DNA of 64,000 bases from Pseudoalteromonas carrageenovora IAM 12662 (GTDB lineage: Bacteria > Pseudomonadota > Gammaproteobacteria > Enterobacterales > Alteromonadaceae). The notes beneath the pieces were generated by a model. The model worked only from the letters and a program-made list of their open reading frames with translations. It was not told the origin of the DNA and did not search any database. The position numbers and the translations under genes are program-made. This document shows positions 1 to 10,032 of the stretch, piece after piece (within the stretch, counting starts at the first letter, position 1; every line of letters starts with the position of its first letter). The stretch is from contig NZ_LT965928.1 of the NCBI RefSeq assembly GCF_900239935.1, positions 668,945-732,944 on the forward strand, read 5' to 3'.

Positions 1-439
1 GCCATGGTAGTGCTTTTTTTAGGAACTGTAATTGATGATGATCAAACGACGACACTAAAACGTTATCTTTTGATATGTTGCCAGCTGCAATATTGTTCTC
101 AAGTACAGCTGCAAACTTTTCAAGCTCAAAGGTGTGTTTAAGCTCTAAATTTAATAATGTTTTATTGTTATTCCAATCTAGTAATTGCTGAAGCGTAGGT
201 ATTTTTTCGCCGTTGCCCGCATCTAATTTAAATAAAGCTTGGGCATTAAAGGCCCTTACTTTACCTGTTCCGTTGGTGGTTCTATCGAGCCATGAATCAT
301 GAATAATCATGTAATCATCAAGCGCACTTTGAACGTCAACCTCAATGCCATCAATATCCGCTTTTAGTGCTTCTAAAATTGCGCTTTTAGTGTTTTCGGG
401 GTAATCGCCGCTGGCACCTCGGTGTGCAAATACTTTCAT
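1..439 (-). CDS. Glycerophosphodiester phosphodiesterase family protein (partial)
   Basis: The first 146 residues are inside the window; the C-terminus runs off the left edge. Members hydrolyse glycerophosphodiesters to glycerol-3-phosphate and an alcohol on a TIM barrel. The N-terminus reads MKVFAHRGASGDYPENT, with the GDPD HRG (H6, R7), the metal ligands E33 and D35 (IEVDV) and H47 in IIHD, so the catalytic set seen here is complete. There is no signal peptide, which suggests a cytoplasmic UgpQ-like enzyme. Its ATG overlaps the TGA of the upstream DMT transporter gene as ATGA (436-439), so the two are probably translationally coupled, perhaps an import-and-degrade pair. Confidence 0.9.
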   Translation of the reverse strand, partial: MKVFAHRGASGDYPENTKSAILEALKADIDGIEVDVQSALDDYMIIHDSWLDRTTNGTGKVRAFNAQALFKLDAGNGEKIPTLQQLLDWNNNKTLLNLELKHTFELEKFAAVLENNIAAGNISKDNVLVSSFDHHQLQFLKKALPW

Positions 440-1302
440 TGTCGAGCCTTTTTAGTGATAGACCAGGTTTCAAAACATGCAGCACTAACAATAAGCGCAC
501 CGCCAAGGAGGGTCATTAAAGTAGGGCGTTCATGAATAATTACTATAGCCAGTATTGTGCCATAAAGTGGTTGTAAGCAAGAAATTAACCCCGCAGTTGC
601 TGCAGATAAATGTTTTAAACTGGCTGCAAATAACGAGTGCGGTGTAGCCGTAAAAATAATACCCGCCACAGCAATTAAAATTAGGTCGTGGTCGCTAACT
701 TCATACACGGGAACTTCAATAAATGCGCATAACATTAAACTTGCCACTAAGGTTTGGTAAAACATAGTTTGTGGGCCGCCGTACTGGCTAAAGTAGCGCT
801 TGTGGGTAATATTTCTAATTGAGAAAAACAAAGCCGATACAATCCCGGTAATTACACCAATGGTTACATCGTCACCTAAATCGGCACTTGGTACGAGTAA
901 ATATATGCCCATTACTACAACAGCTGCACTTATTATATCTTTTGCTTGGGGCTTACTTTTATTAAATAGTGGTTCTAAAAAAACAGTCATCACGGGGTAG
1001 CTAAAAAAAGCCAGCATACCAATAGTAACACCTGCCATTTGCATGCCTGCAAAGTAAGTTACCCAATGTAAGCCTACTGCTACACCTAAGAATAGCGCTA
1101 TTAAATAGTCTTTTGGCTTGTTGAGCTTTATTTGTTTTTTTTGAAAGTACAGCATGGCGAAAATAGCCATACCAGCAATGGCGGTTCTATAAACAGTAAT
1201 ATCAAGCGCATTTAAACCAATTAGTTTTGCAAAAAGGGCAGTGCCCCCAAAAAGTAATACGGCAATATGTAAGTAAATTAAACTTTGCTGTTGTGGCTGC
1301 AT
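436..1302 (-). CDS. DMT-superfamily (EamA) transporter
   Basis: A 288-residue, very hydrophobic protein with about ten membrane segments arranged as two EamA repeats, the usual size and plan of drug/metabolite transporters such as RhtA/YdcZ-type permeases. The substrate cannot be read from the sequence. A clear AGGAG lies upstream of the ATG (near 1306-1316). The stop codon overlaps the start of the GDPD gene, so a two-gene operon is likely and the substrate may be linked to phospholipid head-group metabolites (inference only). Confidence 0.88.
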   Translation of the reverse strand: MQPQQQSLIYLHIAVLLFGGTALFAKLIGLNALDITVYRTAIAGMAIFAMLYFQKKQIKLNKPKDYLIALFLGVAVGLHWVTYFAGMQMAGVTIGMLAFFSYPVMTVFLEPLFNKSKPQAKDIISAAVVVMGIYLLVPSADLGDDVTIGVITGIVSALFFSIRNITHKRYFSQYGGPQTMFYQTLVASLMLCAFIEVPVYEVSDHDLILIAVAGIIFTATPHSLFAASLKHLSAATAGLISCLQPLYGTILAIVIIHERPTLMTLLGGALIVSAACFETWSITKKARQ

Positions 1303-1373
1303 TTAAACATCATCTCCTTTTTTTTAATATGTTATCACTGGACGAACGCCTACAGGATGAAATTTATAAAACA

Positions 1374-1385
1374 TGACAATTGTCA
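1374..1385. promoter_or_regulatory. Candidate operator, perfect 12-bp palindrome
   Basis: TGACAATTGTCA is a perfect dyad 76 bp upstream of the small ORF that opens the two-component operon, in the divergent gap facing the DMT gene. A partial repeat (TGACATTTCA) follows near 1395. It could be the binding site of the response regulator encoded two genes downstream (autoregulation) or of another regulator; no direct evidence separates these. Confidence 0.35.
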
Positions 1386-1460
1386 GCAAAGTTAATGACA
1401 TTTCACACTCTTATTAATTTTGGGCTTTGGCATAGTTACCTTACTTACTTGGAGGTTGCT

Positions 1461-1631
1461 ATGAATACATTAGTTTTAATAAGCCTAGCTATTAGCGAGT
1501 TTTTAGAATCACTTAGCTTTAGTGTTTCAATAAATGATTACTTTATACTCATTAGTATTTTTGTGTTATTTATATTTATTAATAAAAATAATGCTATAAG
1601 TAAAAATAATATGCATGAGGTACCAGCATGA
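1461..1631 (+). CDS. Small single-span membrane protein, 56 aa, leading a two-component operon
   Basis: I chose the ATG at 1461 because GGAGG sits 7 bases upstream; an in-frame ATG exists at 1380 but has no ribosome binding site. The protein starts MNTLVLISLAISEFLES and has one strong hydrophobic stretch (DYFILISIFVLFIFI, about residues 28-42) followed by a short Asn/Lys-rich tail. No family was recognised. Its stop overlaps the histidine kinase start as ATGA (1628-1631), so it is translated with the kinase and could be an accessory membrane partner of that sensor, though this is inference. Confidence 0.65.
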   Translation: MNTLVLISLAISEFLESLSFSVSINDYFILISIFVLFIFINKNNAISKNNMHEVPA

Positions 1632-2731
1632 GCTCGCTAAGCAGTTTTTCTCAACAAAGCGATAAAGGTTTTTGGAAATATGGACATTTAATTTTTACTG
1701 GCTTTTATTTACTCCCACTCATAATTAATTTTGCGAGCTTTACAGCTAATCAAATTATTATGTCTTTAGCCTTCTATATTGCCTTTATTCTTTTGTATGT
1801 AAAGGCAATAAACTGTAAAAGTGTACGGGTGACCAAGTTGTTTGTAGCCATGCTATTAATTTGTTTTTGCGCTACTTTTTACACCACAGGTACGCCTACT
1901 TTATTTGGCTTTGTAGCCTACGTAGCAGGCTACTCTTACAGCTCCCATCAAAGAATTTATGCTGCACTCGCAATTACATTCACGGTTTTATTAAGTGCAT
2001 ATATTGGTGATATAGGTAAGGTTCAATACTTTTTAGCTGTTGCTTTGATTCTATGCGCCACATTATTTAGTTACGGTATTGCAGCAAAAAGAGAAAGCTT
2101 ATACAAAAAGCGTGAGCAAGAAAGTGCTAACCAACTAGAGCAGTTAGCGGCCATTGCTGAGCGTGAACGAATAGCGCGCGACCTGCACGACATTTTAGGC
2201 CATTCCCTTTCATCAATTGCATTAAAGGCAGAGCTTGCCAATAAATTAAACCAAGGTGAGCGCTATGAGCAGGCAAATAACGAAATAGCCCAAGTAGCCG
2301 ATTTAGCTAGGCAGTTACTTAGCGATGTAAGAAATGCAGTAAGCGATTTAAAACAACTTAACTTAGTAAGCCAAATAGCGCAGCTTAAACAAAGGCTTAT
2401 AGAGCAAGAGTTTAACGTTACATTTAACGTGGTTTTAAATACTTTGCCCGCTAAAGTAGAAGGCTTAGCAGGCCTTATAATTAAAGAAGCCGTTACTAAT
2501 TTACTGCGCCATAGCAGTACAAAAAACAGCGAAATAAATATAGAGCAAACAGCGCAGCAATTACTTATAACGGTTATCGATCATGCACCTTGCAGCACGT
2601 TAAACGCAGGCAATGGCTTAAACGGTATAAAAGAGCGCGCAGAGCAACTTAATGGTAGTGCTAGTTTTACATGTGGCGAGCGCTTTACTTTAAATGTAAT
2701 ACTGCCAATTACAGCTAAGGATTTACAATGA
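1628..2731 (+). CDS. Sensor histidine kinase, DesK/LiaS (HisKA_3) type
   Basis: 367 residues. Residues 1-155 hold about five or six membrane helices with no extracytoplasmic sensor domain, as in DesK-like intramembrane sensors. A short coiled coil leads to the HisKA_3 dimerisation helix with phospho-acceptor H187 in RDLHDILGHSLSS, then a HATPase_c domain with N box (KEAVTNLLRHS) and G box (GNGLNGIKERA). It should phosphorylate the adjacent NarL-type regulator. The ligand or stimulus is unknown; membrane state or an envelope-active compound is typical for the family. Gene junctions on both sides are ATGA overlaps. Confidence 0.92.
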   Translation: MSSLSSFSQQSDKGFWKYGHLIFTGFYLLPLIINFASFTANQIIMSLAFYIAFILLYVKAINCKSVRVTKLFVAMLLICFCATFYTTGTPTLFGFVAYVAGYSYSSHQRIYAALAITFTVLLSAYIGDIGKVQYFLAVALILCATLFSYGIAAKRESLYKKREQESANQLEQLAAIAERERIARDLHDILGHSLSSIALKAELANKLNQGERYEQANNEIAQVADLARQLLSDVRNAVSDLKQLNLVSQIAQLKQRLIEQEFNVTFNVVLNTLPAKVEGLAGLIIKEAVTNLLRHSSTKNSEINIEQTAQQLLITVIDHAPCSTLNAGNGLNGIKERAEQLNGSASFTCGERFTLNVILPITAKDLQ

Positions 2732-3342
2732 TCAAAGTATATTTAGTGGAAGATCAAGCGCTGGTTCGCGACGCAGTTGCTGCTTTGCTAAGCCTTGATT
2801 TTAATATTGAGGTAATAGGCCAAGCAAGTAACGGCCAAGATGCGCTAACAGCAATTACTAACCTTACAGACGATAGCATGCCAGATATTATTTTAACGGA
2901 TATCGAAATGCCTAACATGAATGGTATAGAGCTGAGTGAGCAAATAGCGGTAAAGTTTCCTGCTATAAAAATGGTAATAATGACCACGTTTTCACGAGCG
3001 GGATATATAAGGCGCTCATTAAGTGCGGGTGTTAAAGGGTTTATATTAAAAGAAGCCCCGAGCGATGAGCTTATCAACGCGCTCAAAAAAGTAATGCAAG
3101 GGCAAAAGGTAATAGACCCAGAGCTTGCTATTAACGCCCTAGACGACGCCGATCCACTGACCGACAAAGAACGCAAAGCACTCAAGCTTGCAAGCGATGG
3201 TCTTAAAACAAGTGAGATTGCTAAGCAGCTTTTTATAAGCGAAGGCACTACGCGTAACTATTTGTCTGATGCTATAGCCAAGCTAAACGCAACAAACCGT
3301 GTAGATGCCGCGCGTATTGCAAGGCAAAAAGGCTGGCTTTAG
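2728..3342 (+). CDS. Response regulator, NarL/DesR type
   Basis: 204 residues: an N-terminal receiver with acidic pocket E8/D9 and phospho-acceptor D58 (ILTDIEMPN), the switch Thr in MTTF and Lys in LKEAPSD, then a LuxR-type helix-turn-helix (LTDKERKALKLASDGLKTSEIAKQL is its start, broken here as LTDKERKALKL and SEIAKQLFISEGTTRNY). It is the cognate partner of the upstream kinase through an ATGA overlap. An 8-bp inverted repeat GCTATCGC/GCGATAGC lies downstream at 3367-3405 without a T tract. Target genes are not evident; no transporter or desaturase gene follows. Confidence 0.92.
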   Translation: MIKVYLVEDQALVRDAVAALLSLDFNIEVIGQASNGQDALTAITNLTDDSMPDIILTDIEMPNMNGIELSEQIAVKFPAIKMVIMTTFSRAGYIRRSLSAGVKGFILKEAPSDELINALKKVMQGQKVIDPELAINALDDADPLTDKERKALKLASDGLKTSEIAKQLFISEGTTRNYLSDAIAKLNATNRVDAARIARQKGWL

Positions 3343-3460
3343 TATCCATTTATTAAAAACAAATTTGCTATCGCGTCAAATAACTCTCTAATTTAATGCG
3401 ATAGCCATAAGCCACACAAATAACGCAGGAGGGGCTCTTAACTTGTTTTAGGTTTATAAA

Positions 3461-3492
3461 TTATAAGTAAAGTATTACTATGTTACTTATAA
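3461..3492. promoter_or_regulatory. Inverted repeat upstream of crotonase gene
   Basis: TTATAAGTAA (3461-3470) is matched exactly by its complement TTACTTATAA (3483-3492) across a 12-base spacer, 53 bp before the enoyl-CoA hydratase-like ATG. The size and spacing suit a regulator operator or an mRNA hairpin; the AT-rich arms make an operator more likely. Confidence 0.3.
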
Positions 3493-3544
3493 AAGTAACG
3501 AACAGCGCTTAAAGTTACGCTAAAAAACAACAAGTGAGAGTTTA

Positions 3545-4279
3545 ATGACAGCATTAATAGAGTTTAAAAACGAAAATAACACCGCTATATTAACCATGAA
3601 CACCGCTGAAAACCGCCACAACCCCGCATTTTTAGCGCAGCTTAACCAACACCTAGATAACATTGAAAGTAACCAAGCCATTACATCGGTAGTATTAACA
3701 TCATCGAGTGATAAAAACTGGTCACTTGGAATCGACTTACAATGGATGTCTAACTCAAGTAACACACCTACAGATATCGCTAACTTTATGCTTGAAATAA
3801 CTCAGCTATTAAAGCGTATTGTTACCTTTCCGATGCCTATTATTGCAGCGTTAAACGGCCATACTTATGGTAATGGTGCTGTACTTGCGTGTGCGTGTGA
3901 TTTTAGATTTATGAAATCAGACAAAGGCTTTTTCTGTTTTCCTGAGGTTGATGTACTCGTCCCGTTTGTGCCTTCTATGATCCCTATTATTCATAAAGCA
4001 ATTCCTCACACCTATTTTAACCGCTTAGCTATGTCTGGGCAGCGTGTTGGTGCAAGCGATCTTTTAACAAACAATGTAATAGAAGAAGTGTTTACTAATA
4101 ACGAAGAGCTACAAGCTGGTGTACTTGAATTTGCACAGCAATTTAATAAAAATCGCTGGATTTACGCTCAAAATAAAACACAAATAAACAAACATATTTT
4201 ACAAACAATAAAACAAGAAGACCCAGCATTTATAGAAAATATTAGTAAACTGCTCTGGGAAAACCTACAGAAAAAGTAG
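3545..4279 (+). CDS. Enoyl-CoA hydratase/isomerase (crotonase) family protein
   Basis: 244 residues with the crotonase fold. The oxyanion-hole elements are visible as SLGIDL (about 60-65) and NGHTYGNGAVLA (about 104-115). A single acidic residue, E134 in FPEVDV, occupies the position used by delta3-delta2 enoyl-CoA isomerases, while the first hydratase Glu position is replaced (TYGNG), so an isomerase-like reaction is more likely than hydration. The gene stands alone, with an inverted repeat upstream and a 10-bp hairpin downstream (4289-4324). Exact acyl substrate unknown. Confidence 0.82.
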   Translation: MTALIEFKNENNTAILTMNTAENRHNPAFLAQLNQHLDNIESNQAITSVVLTSSSDKNWSLGIDLQWMSNSSNTPTDIANFMLEITQLLKRIVTFPMPIIAALNGHTYGNGAVLACACDFRFMKSDKGFFCFPEVDVLVPFVPSMIPIIHKAIPHTYFNRLAMSGQRVGASDLLTNNVIEEVFTNNEELQAGVLEFAQQFNKNRWIYAQNKTQINKHILQTIKQEDPAFIENISKLLWENLQKK

Positions 4280-4288
4280 ACTAAAATC

Positions 4289-4324
4289 CTGCGTGTTTAA
4301 CTTATTATTGAAACAAACACGCAG
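4289..4324. other. Stem-loop after crotonase gene
   Basis: CTGCGTGTTT pairs perfectly with AAACACGCAG across a 16-base loop. There is no U tract on the + strand, so it is either a weak terminator/3' stabiliser for the crotonase mRNA or a regulatory dyad for rnr, which begins 140 bp downstream. Confidence 0.35.
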
Positions 4325-4464
4325 CATAATTAAGGACGTGTTAAGTCCTGTTATCTTATATTTTTAAACACAAAATTAAGTTAGTAAAAGTTTAATAGCT
4401 TTTACCTGTCTCATTTTACGTATATGGGTTAAAATACCTACATAACCAACTAACAAGATAGTGA

Positions 4465-6936
4465 ATGTCAAACCAAGATCCAAATCTCAGTCGAGAACAA
4501 GAAAAGTACGAAAACCCAGTCCCTAGCCGTGAGTTTATACTTACTCACCTTCAAGAGCGTTCAAAACCAGCTAACTACGCACAATTATGCGAAGAGCTTG
4601 CGGTAAACGATGAAGAGCGCCAAATAGCATTTAAACGCCGCCTTCGTGCTATGGAGCGCGACGGGCAATTGTATTTCAATAAGTTTAAATGTTACGCCTT
4701 AATAGACGAAGCCGGTTTAACTAAAGGCAAAGTAATAGGCCACAGAGACGGTTTTGGCTTTTTAGAAGTTGAAGGCGAGAGCAAAGATTGGTTTATAGCT
4801 AAGCACCAAATGAACATGGTGTTACATGGCGACATTGTACTAGCTAAAGGCACAAAACGTGGCTCTGGCTCAAAATGTGATGCCCGCATTATTAAAGTGC
4901 TTACCAACGAGCGCGCACCTATAGTAGGGCGTTACTTTGTTGAACACGGCATGGCCGTTGTAGTCGCCGAAGATCCGCGCATTACCCAAGATATAATGAT
5001 TTTACCAGGCAACGAAAACGGTGCCCGCCACAACCAAATGGTGCAGGTAAAAATCACTCAAAACCCTAGTCGTAATATGAACGCCGTGGGCAAAGTGGTT
5101 GACGTACTTGGCGAGCATTTAGCCCCAGGTATGGAAATTGAAGTAGCGCTTCGTAATCACGATATTCCTCATGTTTGGCCAGAAGAAGTAGAAGCACAAG
5201 TGGCTCACCTTGGCGAATTTGTTGAAGACGCTGATAAAAAAGGCCGTGTAGATTTACGTGATTTACCGCTTGTCACTATTGATGGCGAAGATGCACGCGA
5301 CTTTGATGATGCAGTATATTGTGAACGTAAAAAATCAGGCGGTTGGCGCTTATGGGTTGCCATTGCCGACGTATCGCATTATGTAGGCATGAACACGCCG
5401 CTTAATAAAGAAGCCATAGCGCGTGGTAACTCAGTGTATTTTCCTGAGCAAGTAATTCCTATGCTGCCAAAAGTGCTGTCTAACGGTTTATGCTCACTTA
5501 ATCCTAAAGTAGATCGTTTATGTATGGTTGCCGAAATGACCGTATCGGATGCGGGTAAGCTTTCGGGTTATAAGTTTTACGAAGCAGTGATGAATTCTCA
5601 CGCACGTTTAACTTACACCAAAGTAAACGCTATTTTAAAAGGTGATGAAAAACTACGCGATGAATACTCAGCCGTAGTGCCGCATTTAACTGACCTACAG
5701 CAAATGTACATGGCGCTTAAAGGTGCTCGCCAAGAGCGCGGAGCTATTGAGTTTGAAACACTCGAAACACGCTTTGTATTTAACGCGCAACGTAAAATAG
5801 AATCAATAGTGCCTGTTATTCGTAACGACGCGCACAAACTCATTGAAGAATGTATGATTTTAGCCAACGTTTCGGCGGCTAAATTACTCGAAAAACACGA
5901 AGCGAGTGCGCTTTATCGTGTGCACGACGAACCAGATCAAGAAAAACTAGGTAACTTTACTAAGTTTTTAACTGAGCTTGGTATTCAAAGTACGTTAAGT
6001 GATGAGCCAACACCAAAAGAAATAACCCAAGTATTAGCGCGTTTAGGCGACCGCCCAGAAGCTGAGCTTATTCAAACTATGTTACTTCGTTCAATGAAGC
6101 AGGCTGTATATCAGCCAGATAACATAGGCCACTTTGGTTTAGCGCTTTCGGCTTATGCACACTTTACATCGCCAATTCGTCGTTACCCAGATTTAGTAGT
6201 GCATCGCGCAATTAAAGCGGTAATAAAAGCACAAGGTCAACAAACATCAGGCGCGTATGCTTATACCGACGATGAAGTAGATCAATTAGGCGAGCAATGT
6301 TCAACAACAGAGCGCCGTGCAGACGATGCAACGCGTGAAGTTGCCGACTGGCTTAAATGTGAGTTTATGCAAGATCACGTTGGCGATGAGTTTAACGGGG
6401 TTATTTCATCGGTAACTAATTTTGGTTTGTTTATTCGCCTAGACGATTTACAAATTGACGGGCTTATTCATGTTACTAATTTAGGTGATGAATACTTCCA
6501 GCACGACGCAGCAAAACACACCCTAATAGGTGAGCACACACACAAAGTTTATCGCCTTGGCGATAAAGTGACAGTGCAAGTTGCATCGGTAAGTTTAGAC
6601 GAACGCCGCATAAATTTAACGCTTAAAGGCGATGTAGCACAAGATAGATATTCACGCCGCCGTGGTGCTAAAGGCGCGGGTAAATCTGGCCATGCACCTG
6701 CAAGTGTTCGTTCGCAATTAAAAGCAGGTAAAATCCCGGGTAAATCATCTACTGATGATGAAAAACCTAAGGGCAAAAAAAAGCCAGCGAGTAAAGGCAA
6801 GCCTGCTAATAAAAAAGCAGTAAAAGCCGCTGATGGTACAGCTAAGAAAAAACCAAAGAAAAAGGCAGCTAAAAAGCCTAAAAGACCAGGCAAAAATGCC
6901 CGTAAACGTAATAGCCCAGGAGCAGATAATACGTGA
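4465..6936 (+). CDS. rnr: Ribonuclease R
   Basis: 823 residues, the usual length. Order of domains: N-terminal helix-turn-helix (about 20-85), two cold-shock-like OB folds, the RNB exonuclease domain with the catalytic aspartates D273, D279, D281 and D282 in [14 protein letters not shown], the conserved [14 protein letters not shown], an S1 domain (about 640-725), and a strongly basic Lys-rich tail of about 95 residues. RNase R is a processive 3'-5' exoribonuclease that degrades structured RNA and is important in cold and rRNA quality control. It overlaps rlmB by 4 bases, the same order as in Escherichia coli. Confidence 0.98.
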   Translation: MSNQDPNLSREQEKYENPVPSREFILTHLQERSKPANYAQLCEELAVNDEERQIAFKRRLRAMERDGQLYFNKFKCYALIDEAGLTKGKVIGHRDGFGFLEVEGESKDWFIAKHQMNMVLHGDIVLAKGTKRGSGSKCDARIIKVLTNERAPIVGRYFVEHGMAVVVAEDPRITQDIMILPGNENGARHNQMVQVKITQNPSRNMNAVGKVVDVLGEHLAPGMEIEVALRNHDIPHVWPEEVEAQVAHLGEFVEDADKKGRVDLRDLPLVTIDGEDARDFDDAVYCERKKSGGWRLWVAIADVSHYVGMNTPLNKEAIARGNSVYFPEQVIPMLPKVLSNGLCSLNPKVDRLCMVAEMTVSDAGKLSGYKFYEAVMNSHARLTYTKVNAILKGDEKLRDEYSAVVPHLTDLQQMYMALKGARQERGAIEFETLETRFVFNAQRKIESIVPVIRNDAHKLIEECMILANVSAAKLLEKHEASALYRVHDEPDQEKLGNFTKFLTELGIQSTLSDEPTPKEITQVLARLGDRPEAELIQTMLLRSMKQAVYQPDNIGHFGLALSAYAHFTSPIRRYPDLVVHRAIKAVIKAQGQQTSGAYAYTDDEVDQLGEQCSTTERRADDATREVADWLKCEFMQDHVGDEFNGVISSVTNFGLFIRLDDLQIDGLIHVTNLGDEYFQHDAAKHTLIGEHTHKVYRLGDKVTVQVASVSLDERRINLTLKGDVAQDRYSRRRGAKGAGKSGHAPASVRSQLKAGKIPGKSSTDDEKPKGKKKPASKGKPANKKAVKAADGTAKKKPKKKAAKKPKRPGKNARKRNSPGADNT

Positions 6937-7676
6937 GTAATGAATTAATTTTTGGCTTTCATTCTGTTGAAGCAATTTTAGAAAGTGAGCCAGAGCGTTT
7001 TATAGAAATCTACGCCCTTAAAGGTCGTGACGATAAACGCTCAACCCCGATTATTGATGAAGCACGTAAGTTTGGTATTTCAGTGCAGTTTATGCAGCGT
7101 AAAGCGCTTGATAGCAAATCAAAAGGTGAGCAACATCAGGGCATTATTGCAAACGTTAAAGCTGCACCAACGTTTAACGAAAAAGATTTAGATGCGATCA
7201 TCGCGCGTGAAGACACACCGTTTTTACTTGTGCTAGATGGTATAACCGATCCGCATAACTTAGGTGCATGCCTACGTAGTGCAGACGCCGCAGGCGTTCA
7301 CGCTATAATTGTACCTAAAGATCGCTCAGCTAAGCTTAACGGCACTGCACGTAAAGTGGCCTGTGGCGCAGCCGAAACAGTACCGCTTATTCAAGTTACT
7401 AACCTTGCACGTACGCTGCGCGAAATTAAAGACGCAGGTGTTTGGGTTGTAGGTACTGCTGGCGAAACTGATAACCACGTATTTGATGCAAGTTTAACAG
7501 GCCCAATGGCTATTGTTATGGGCGCAGAAGGCGAGGGCATGCGCCGCTTAACGCGTGAGCATTGCGATATGCTCGTTAAAATTCCGATGGCGGGTACAGT
7601 TTCAAGCTTAAACGTATCGGTAGCTACAGGCATTTGTTTATTTGAAGTATTACGCCAACGTAACGCAAATAACTAA
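6933..7676 (+). CDS. rlmB: 23S rRNA (guanosine-2'-O-)-methyltransferase RlmB
   Basis: 247 residues, SpoU/TrmH family. The N-terminal substrate-binding domain is followed by the knotted SPOUT domain with [16 protein letters not shown], the [10 protein letters not shown] motif and [16 protein letters not shown]. It methylates G2251 of 23S rRNA. The start is GTG at 6933, supported by AGGAG at 6918-6922 and the GTGA overlap with the rnr stop; the nearby ATG at 6940 is out of frame. Coupling to rnr places both in RNA processing. Confidence 0.97.
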   Translation: MSNELIFGFHSVEAILESEPERFIEIYALKGRDDKRSTPIIDEARKFGISVQFMQRKALDSKSKGEQHQGIIANVKAAPTFNEKDLDAIIAREDTPFLLVLDGITDPHNLGACLRSADAAGVHAIIVPKDRSAKLNGTARKVACGAAETVPLIQVTNLARTLREIKDAGVWVVGTAGETDNHVFDASLTGPMAIVMGAEGEGMRRLTREHCDMLVKIPMAGTVSSLNVSVATGICLFEVLRQRNANN

Positions 7677-7692
7677 TATAGTTTAATGTATT

Positions 7693-7729
7693 AAAAAAGC
7701 CGAGATTGAAATTCAATCTCGGCTTTTTT
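7693..7729. terminator. Strong bidirectional terminator
   Basis: A near-perfect 18-bp stem (GCCGAGATTGAA arm) flanked by A6 on the left and T6 on the right. It closes rnr-rlmB on the + strand and can also end the convergent TonB receptor transcript. Confidence 0.9.
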
Positions 7730-7795
7730 GTGTTTGTAATTTACGCTTTTAATTTTATATCAATTGATACTCTATTATAGCGATAGGAAAATAGC

Positions 7796-7866
7796 TTTAT
7801 AACAAGGCAAAAATAACGAAATATAGTGTTCTTATATGAGTTATTTTTAACGCAGCTAGAGAGTTA
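7796..7866. repeat. Short decayed copy of the 27-kb interspersed repeat
   Basis: Segments AACAAGGCAAAAAT, TATGAG and TTTTTAACGCAG match, in reverse orientation, the repeat at 27025-27232 (which carries GTAAGGCAAAAATTTCGC on its complement), with the middle deleted. It fills the gap between the terminator and the TonB receptor stop. Confidence 0.5.
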
Positions 7867-7875
7867 TTTAACTCG

Positions 7876-10032
7876 TTAGAATGAGTATGTGTAGCCTACC
7901 TGTACTGTACGTGGCTTACCTGGCTGAATACCGCCATTAGCGCGGTTAGCAATGTAGGTTTTATCAAGTAAGTTATCTACGCTTAAATATACTTTTTGGT
8001 TAGCATCAATTAAGTATTTAGCCGCTAAATCCCATACTACACGGCTATCAATAGCATCTAAGCCTGAGTCAGTTAAATCGGCATGTGCACTTGATACGTA
8101 ACGCATTTGGCTATTTACCACAAACGATGCAAACTCAGCGCCTAACGATAAAGCAACTTGGTTTTCTGGTACGTATGGCATTGCATCGCCTTTTTCTACC
8201 GAGCCCCAAATTTCTGAATCAAAATCGTTTTGAAACTCAGAATCTGTGTAGGTGTAAGTTAACTTAACCGGAAAAGCAACCTGCTTGGTATTAAACGTAC
8301 GTGCTGCACTAAATTCAAAGCCCGATACTTCTACTTCACCGTAGTTGTATTGGTCACCAATATTGTCATCACTACAGCCAACCGCAGCAGTACAGTTACC
8401 ATGCATGTTGTCGTAGTCAGAGAAAAACGCAATCACTTCACCTGTAAATCCAGCGGCGTTAAAGCGCGAACCAAACTCAATGTTTACACTTTCTTCTTCG
8501 TCTTGGTCAGCGTTACCCGGCGCCGCAGGTGCGTAACCTTTTTGAATGCCCGCAAGTAGCGTTACGTTTTCGTTAAGCGTGTAAGTAGCACCCAATGACG
8601 GTACTAAAATTTCAGTATCGTTAGATATATTTTTAGTTAAACCATTGCTGCGCGTTGGATCTGACTTAGACCACTCTTCACGCGTAATCGTAATGTCTTC
8701 ATAACGAAGGCCAGCACTTACTACTAAAGCGTCTATTGTCCACTCGTCTTGAACAAACAAAGTACGTGCATCGGCACTATCTACACGGTTGCTGTCAGAC
8801 CCTGGGATACCTTGCGATGTTAGCGTCATACTTAAATCTTGATTTAGCGTGTACGTATCTTGCCACTGAAAACGATCCATTTCGTCTTCATGGTAACGTA
8901 CGCCAACAGTCACGTAGTGATCGCCTGCAGGTATGTGTAACTCAGACTGAATACCTTTTGCTTGGTAATCACGGTTATTCGCTTTTACGCCAATACCCTC
9001 AATGCCTTCACTCGTTGGGTTTGCTTCAAATTCGCTGTACTGCTCAAGCGTGCTTGTACCTACACTGCTTGCTTTATACCAGTTGCGATGAAAATCATTT
9101 AAATAAGCGGTTGCTAATAACTCGTAACCTTCGCCAAATTGGTAAGCATAGTTAAGTTGGTAAGCATTATGGCGAGTGTTCATTTCATCGTTTTGCGATG
9201 CTGCATAACGACGATTAGGGTTTGATTTGTAATCTTCTTCAGTTAAACCCATGTAAGTTTCGTCTGATGTTTCATCAGAGTACTTAATTTTTAGCTCTAG
9301 GCTGTGGGCGTCGTTTTTACCAAATGTATGGCCAAACTTTAGTAATAAATCTGTTTTTTCAAAGCCTGTGTTATCGCTACCTACTGGCAACTCTTTAAAT
9401 CCGTCGGCGCCATAAGTAAATACTTCAATTAAACCTGCGGTGTTGTTTTTTTCTTTACCGAAGTAAGCGTGGCCTTTGTAATAACCATCGCCACCAAGAG
9501 CTGCATCAACCATGCCTTTTGAGCTATTTGGCTCAGTTGGTAAGCTGCGAGAAAGTAAGTTTAAAACACCACCCGTAGTACGCGGACCATACTTAACAGA
9601 GGCAGCGCCTTTTAATACTTCAATAGATTCCATACGACCCATAGTAGGGAAGTAGTAAGCAGAAGGTGCTGAGTAAGGAGCGGGTGCAACTAATACACCG
9701 TCTTCCATTACTGATATTTTATCGTTACGGCCAGTGCCTGTACCGCGCATACCAATGTTAGGGCGAAGGCCGTAGCCGTCTTCTTCTTGAACGTATACAC
9801 CCGGAACAGACGCTAAAACACGTGAAATATCGGTAAATTCAAATTTTTGTAGCTCTTCGTCAGAAATAAACGTCGCAGAACCTGGAATATCGTTAATAGC
9901 CTGCTGTGAGCCAATAACGGTAATTTGTTCAAAGCGTTGATCTTGGTTTGAACTGCCTTGTGCCATTGCAGTAGCACTAAAAGACAAAGCAACCGCAGTT
10001 GCAAGGGTAGATACTAAAAACTTAGTGGTCAT
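7876..10032 (-). CDS. TonB-dependent receptor, FecA-like
   Basis: 718 residues. A Sec signal peptide ends at AMAQ (about residue 25), then a plug domain (about 35-160, IPGSATFISDEELQ onward) and a 22-strand barrel ending in the aromatic F expected for BamA recognition (VGYTYSF). The C-terminal GIQPGKPRTVQVGY segment is typical of FecA/ferric-siderophore receptors. It would import an iron complex using TonB-ExbBD energy. No siderophore or FecIR genes are adjacent; the LysR gene lies 203 bp upstream on the same strand. Substrate not determinable here. Confidence 0.9.
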   Translation of the reverse strand: MTTKFLVSTLATAVALSFSATAMAQGSSNQDQRFEQITVIGSQQAINDIPGSATFISDEELQKFEFTDISRVLASVPGVYVQEEDGYGLRPNIGMRGTGTGRNDKISVMEDGVLVAPAPYSAPSAYYFPTMGRMESIEVLKGAASVKYGPRTTGGVLNLLSRSLPTEPNSSKGMVDAALGGDGYYKGHAYFGKEKNNTAGLIEVFTYGADGFKELPVGSDNTGFEKTDLLLKFGHTFGKNDAHSLELKIKYSDETSDETYMGLTEEDYKSNPNRRYAASQNDEMNTRHNAYQLNYAYQFGEGYELLATAYLNDFHRNWYKASSVGTSTLEQYSEFEANPTSEGIEGIGVKANNRDYQAKGIQSELHIPAGDHYVTVGVRYHEDEMDRFQWQDTYTLNQDLSMTLTSQGIPGSDSNRVDSADARTLFVQDEWTIDALVVSAGLRYEDITITREEWSKSDPTRSNGLTKNISNDTEILVPSLGATYTLNENVTLLAGIQKGYAPAAPGNADQDEEESVNIEFGSRFNAAGFTGEVIAFFSDYDNMHGNCTAAVGCSDDNIGDQYNYGEVEVSGFEFSAARTFNTKQVAFPVKLTYTYTDSEFQNDFDSEIWGSVEKGDAMPYVPENQVALSLGAEFASFVVNSQMRYVSSAHADLTDSGLDAIDSRVVWDLAAKYLIDANQKVYLSVDNLLDKTYIANRANGGIQPGKPRTVQVGYTYSF

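Noticed and set aside
6549..6893. Long antisense ORF opposite rnr
   Set aside because: It is the shadow of the Lys-rich rnr tail; no start signals or recognisable domains.
8085..9155. Several + strand ORFs opposite the TonB receptor
   Set aside because: Complementary-strand shadows of a real, well-supported gene.
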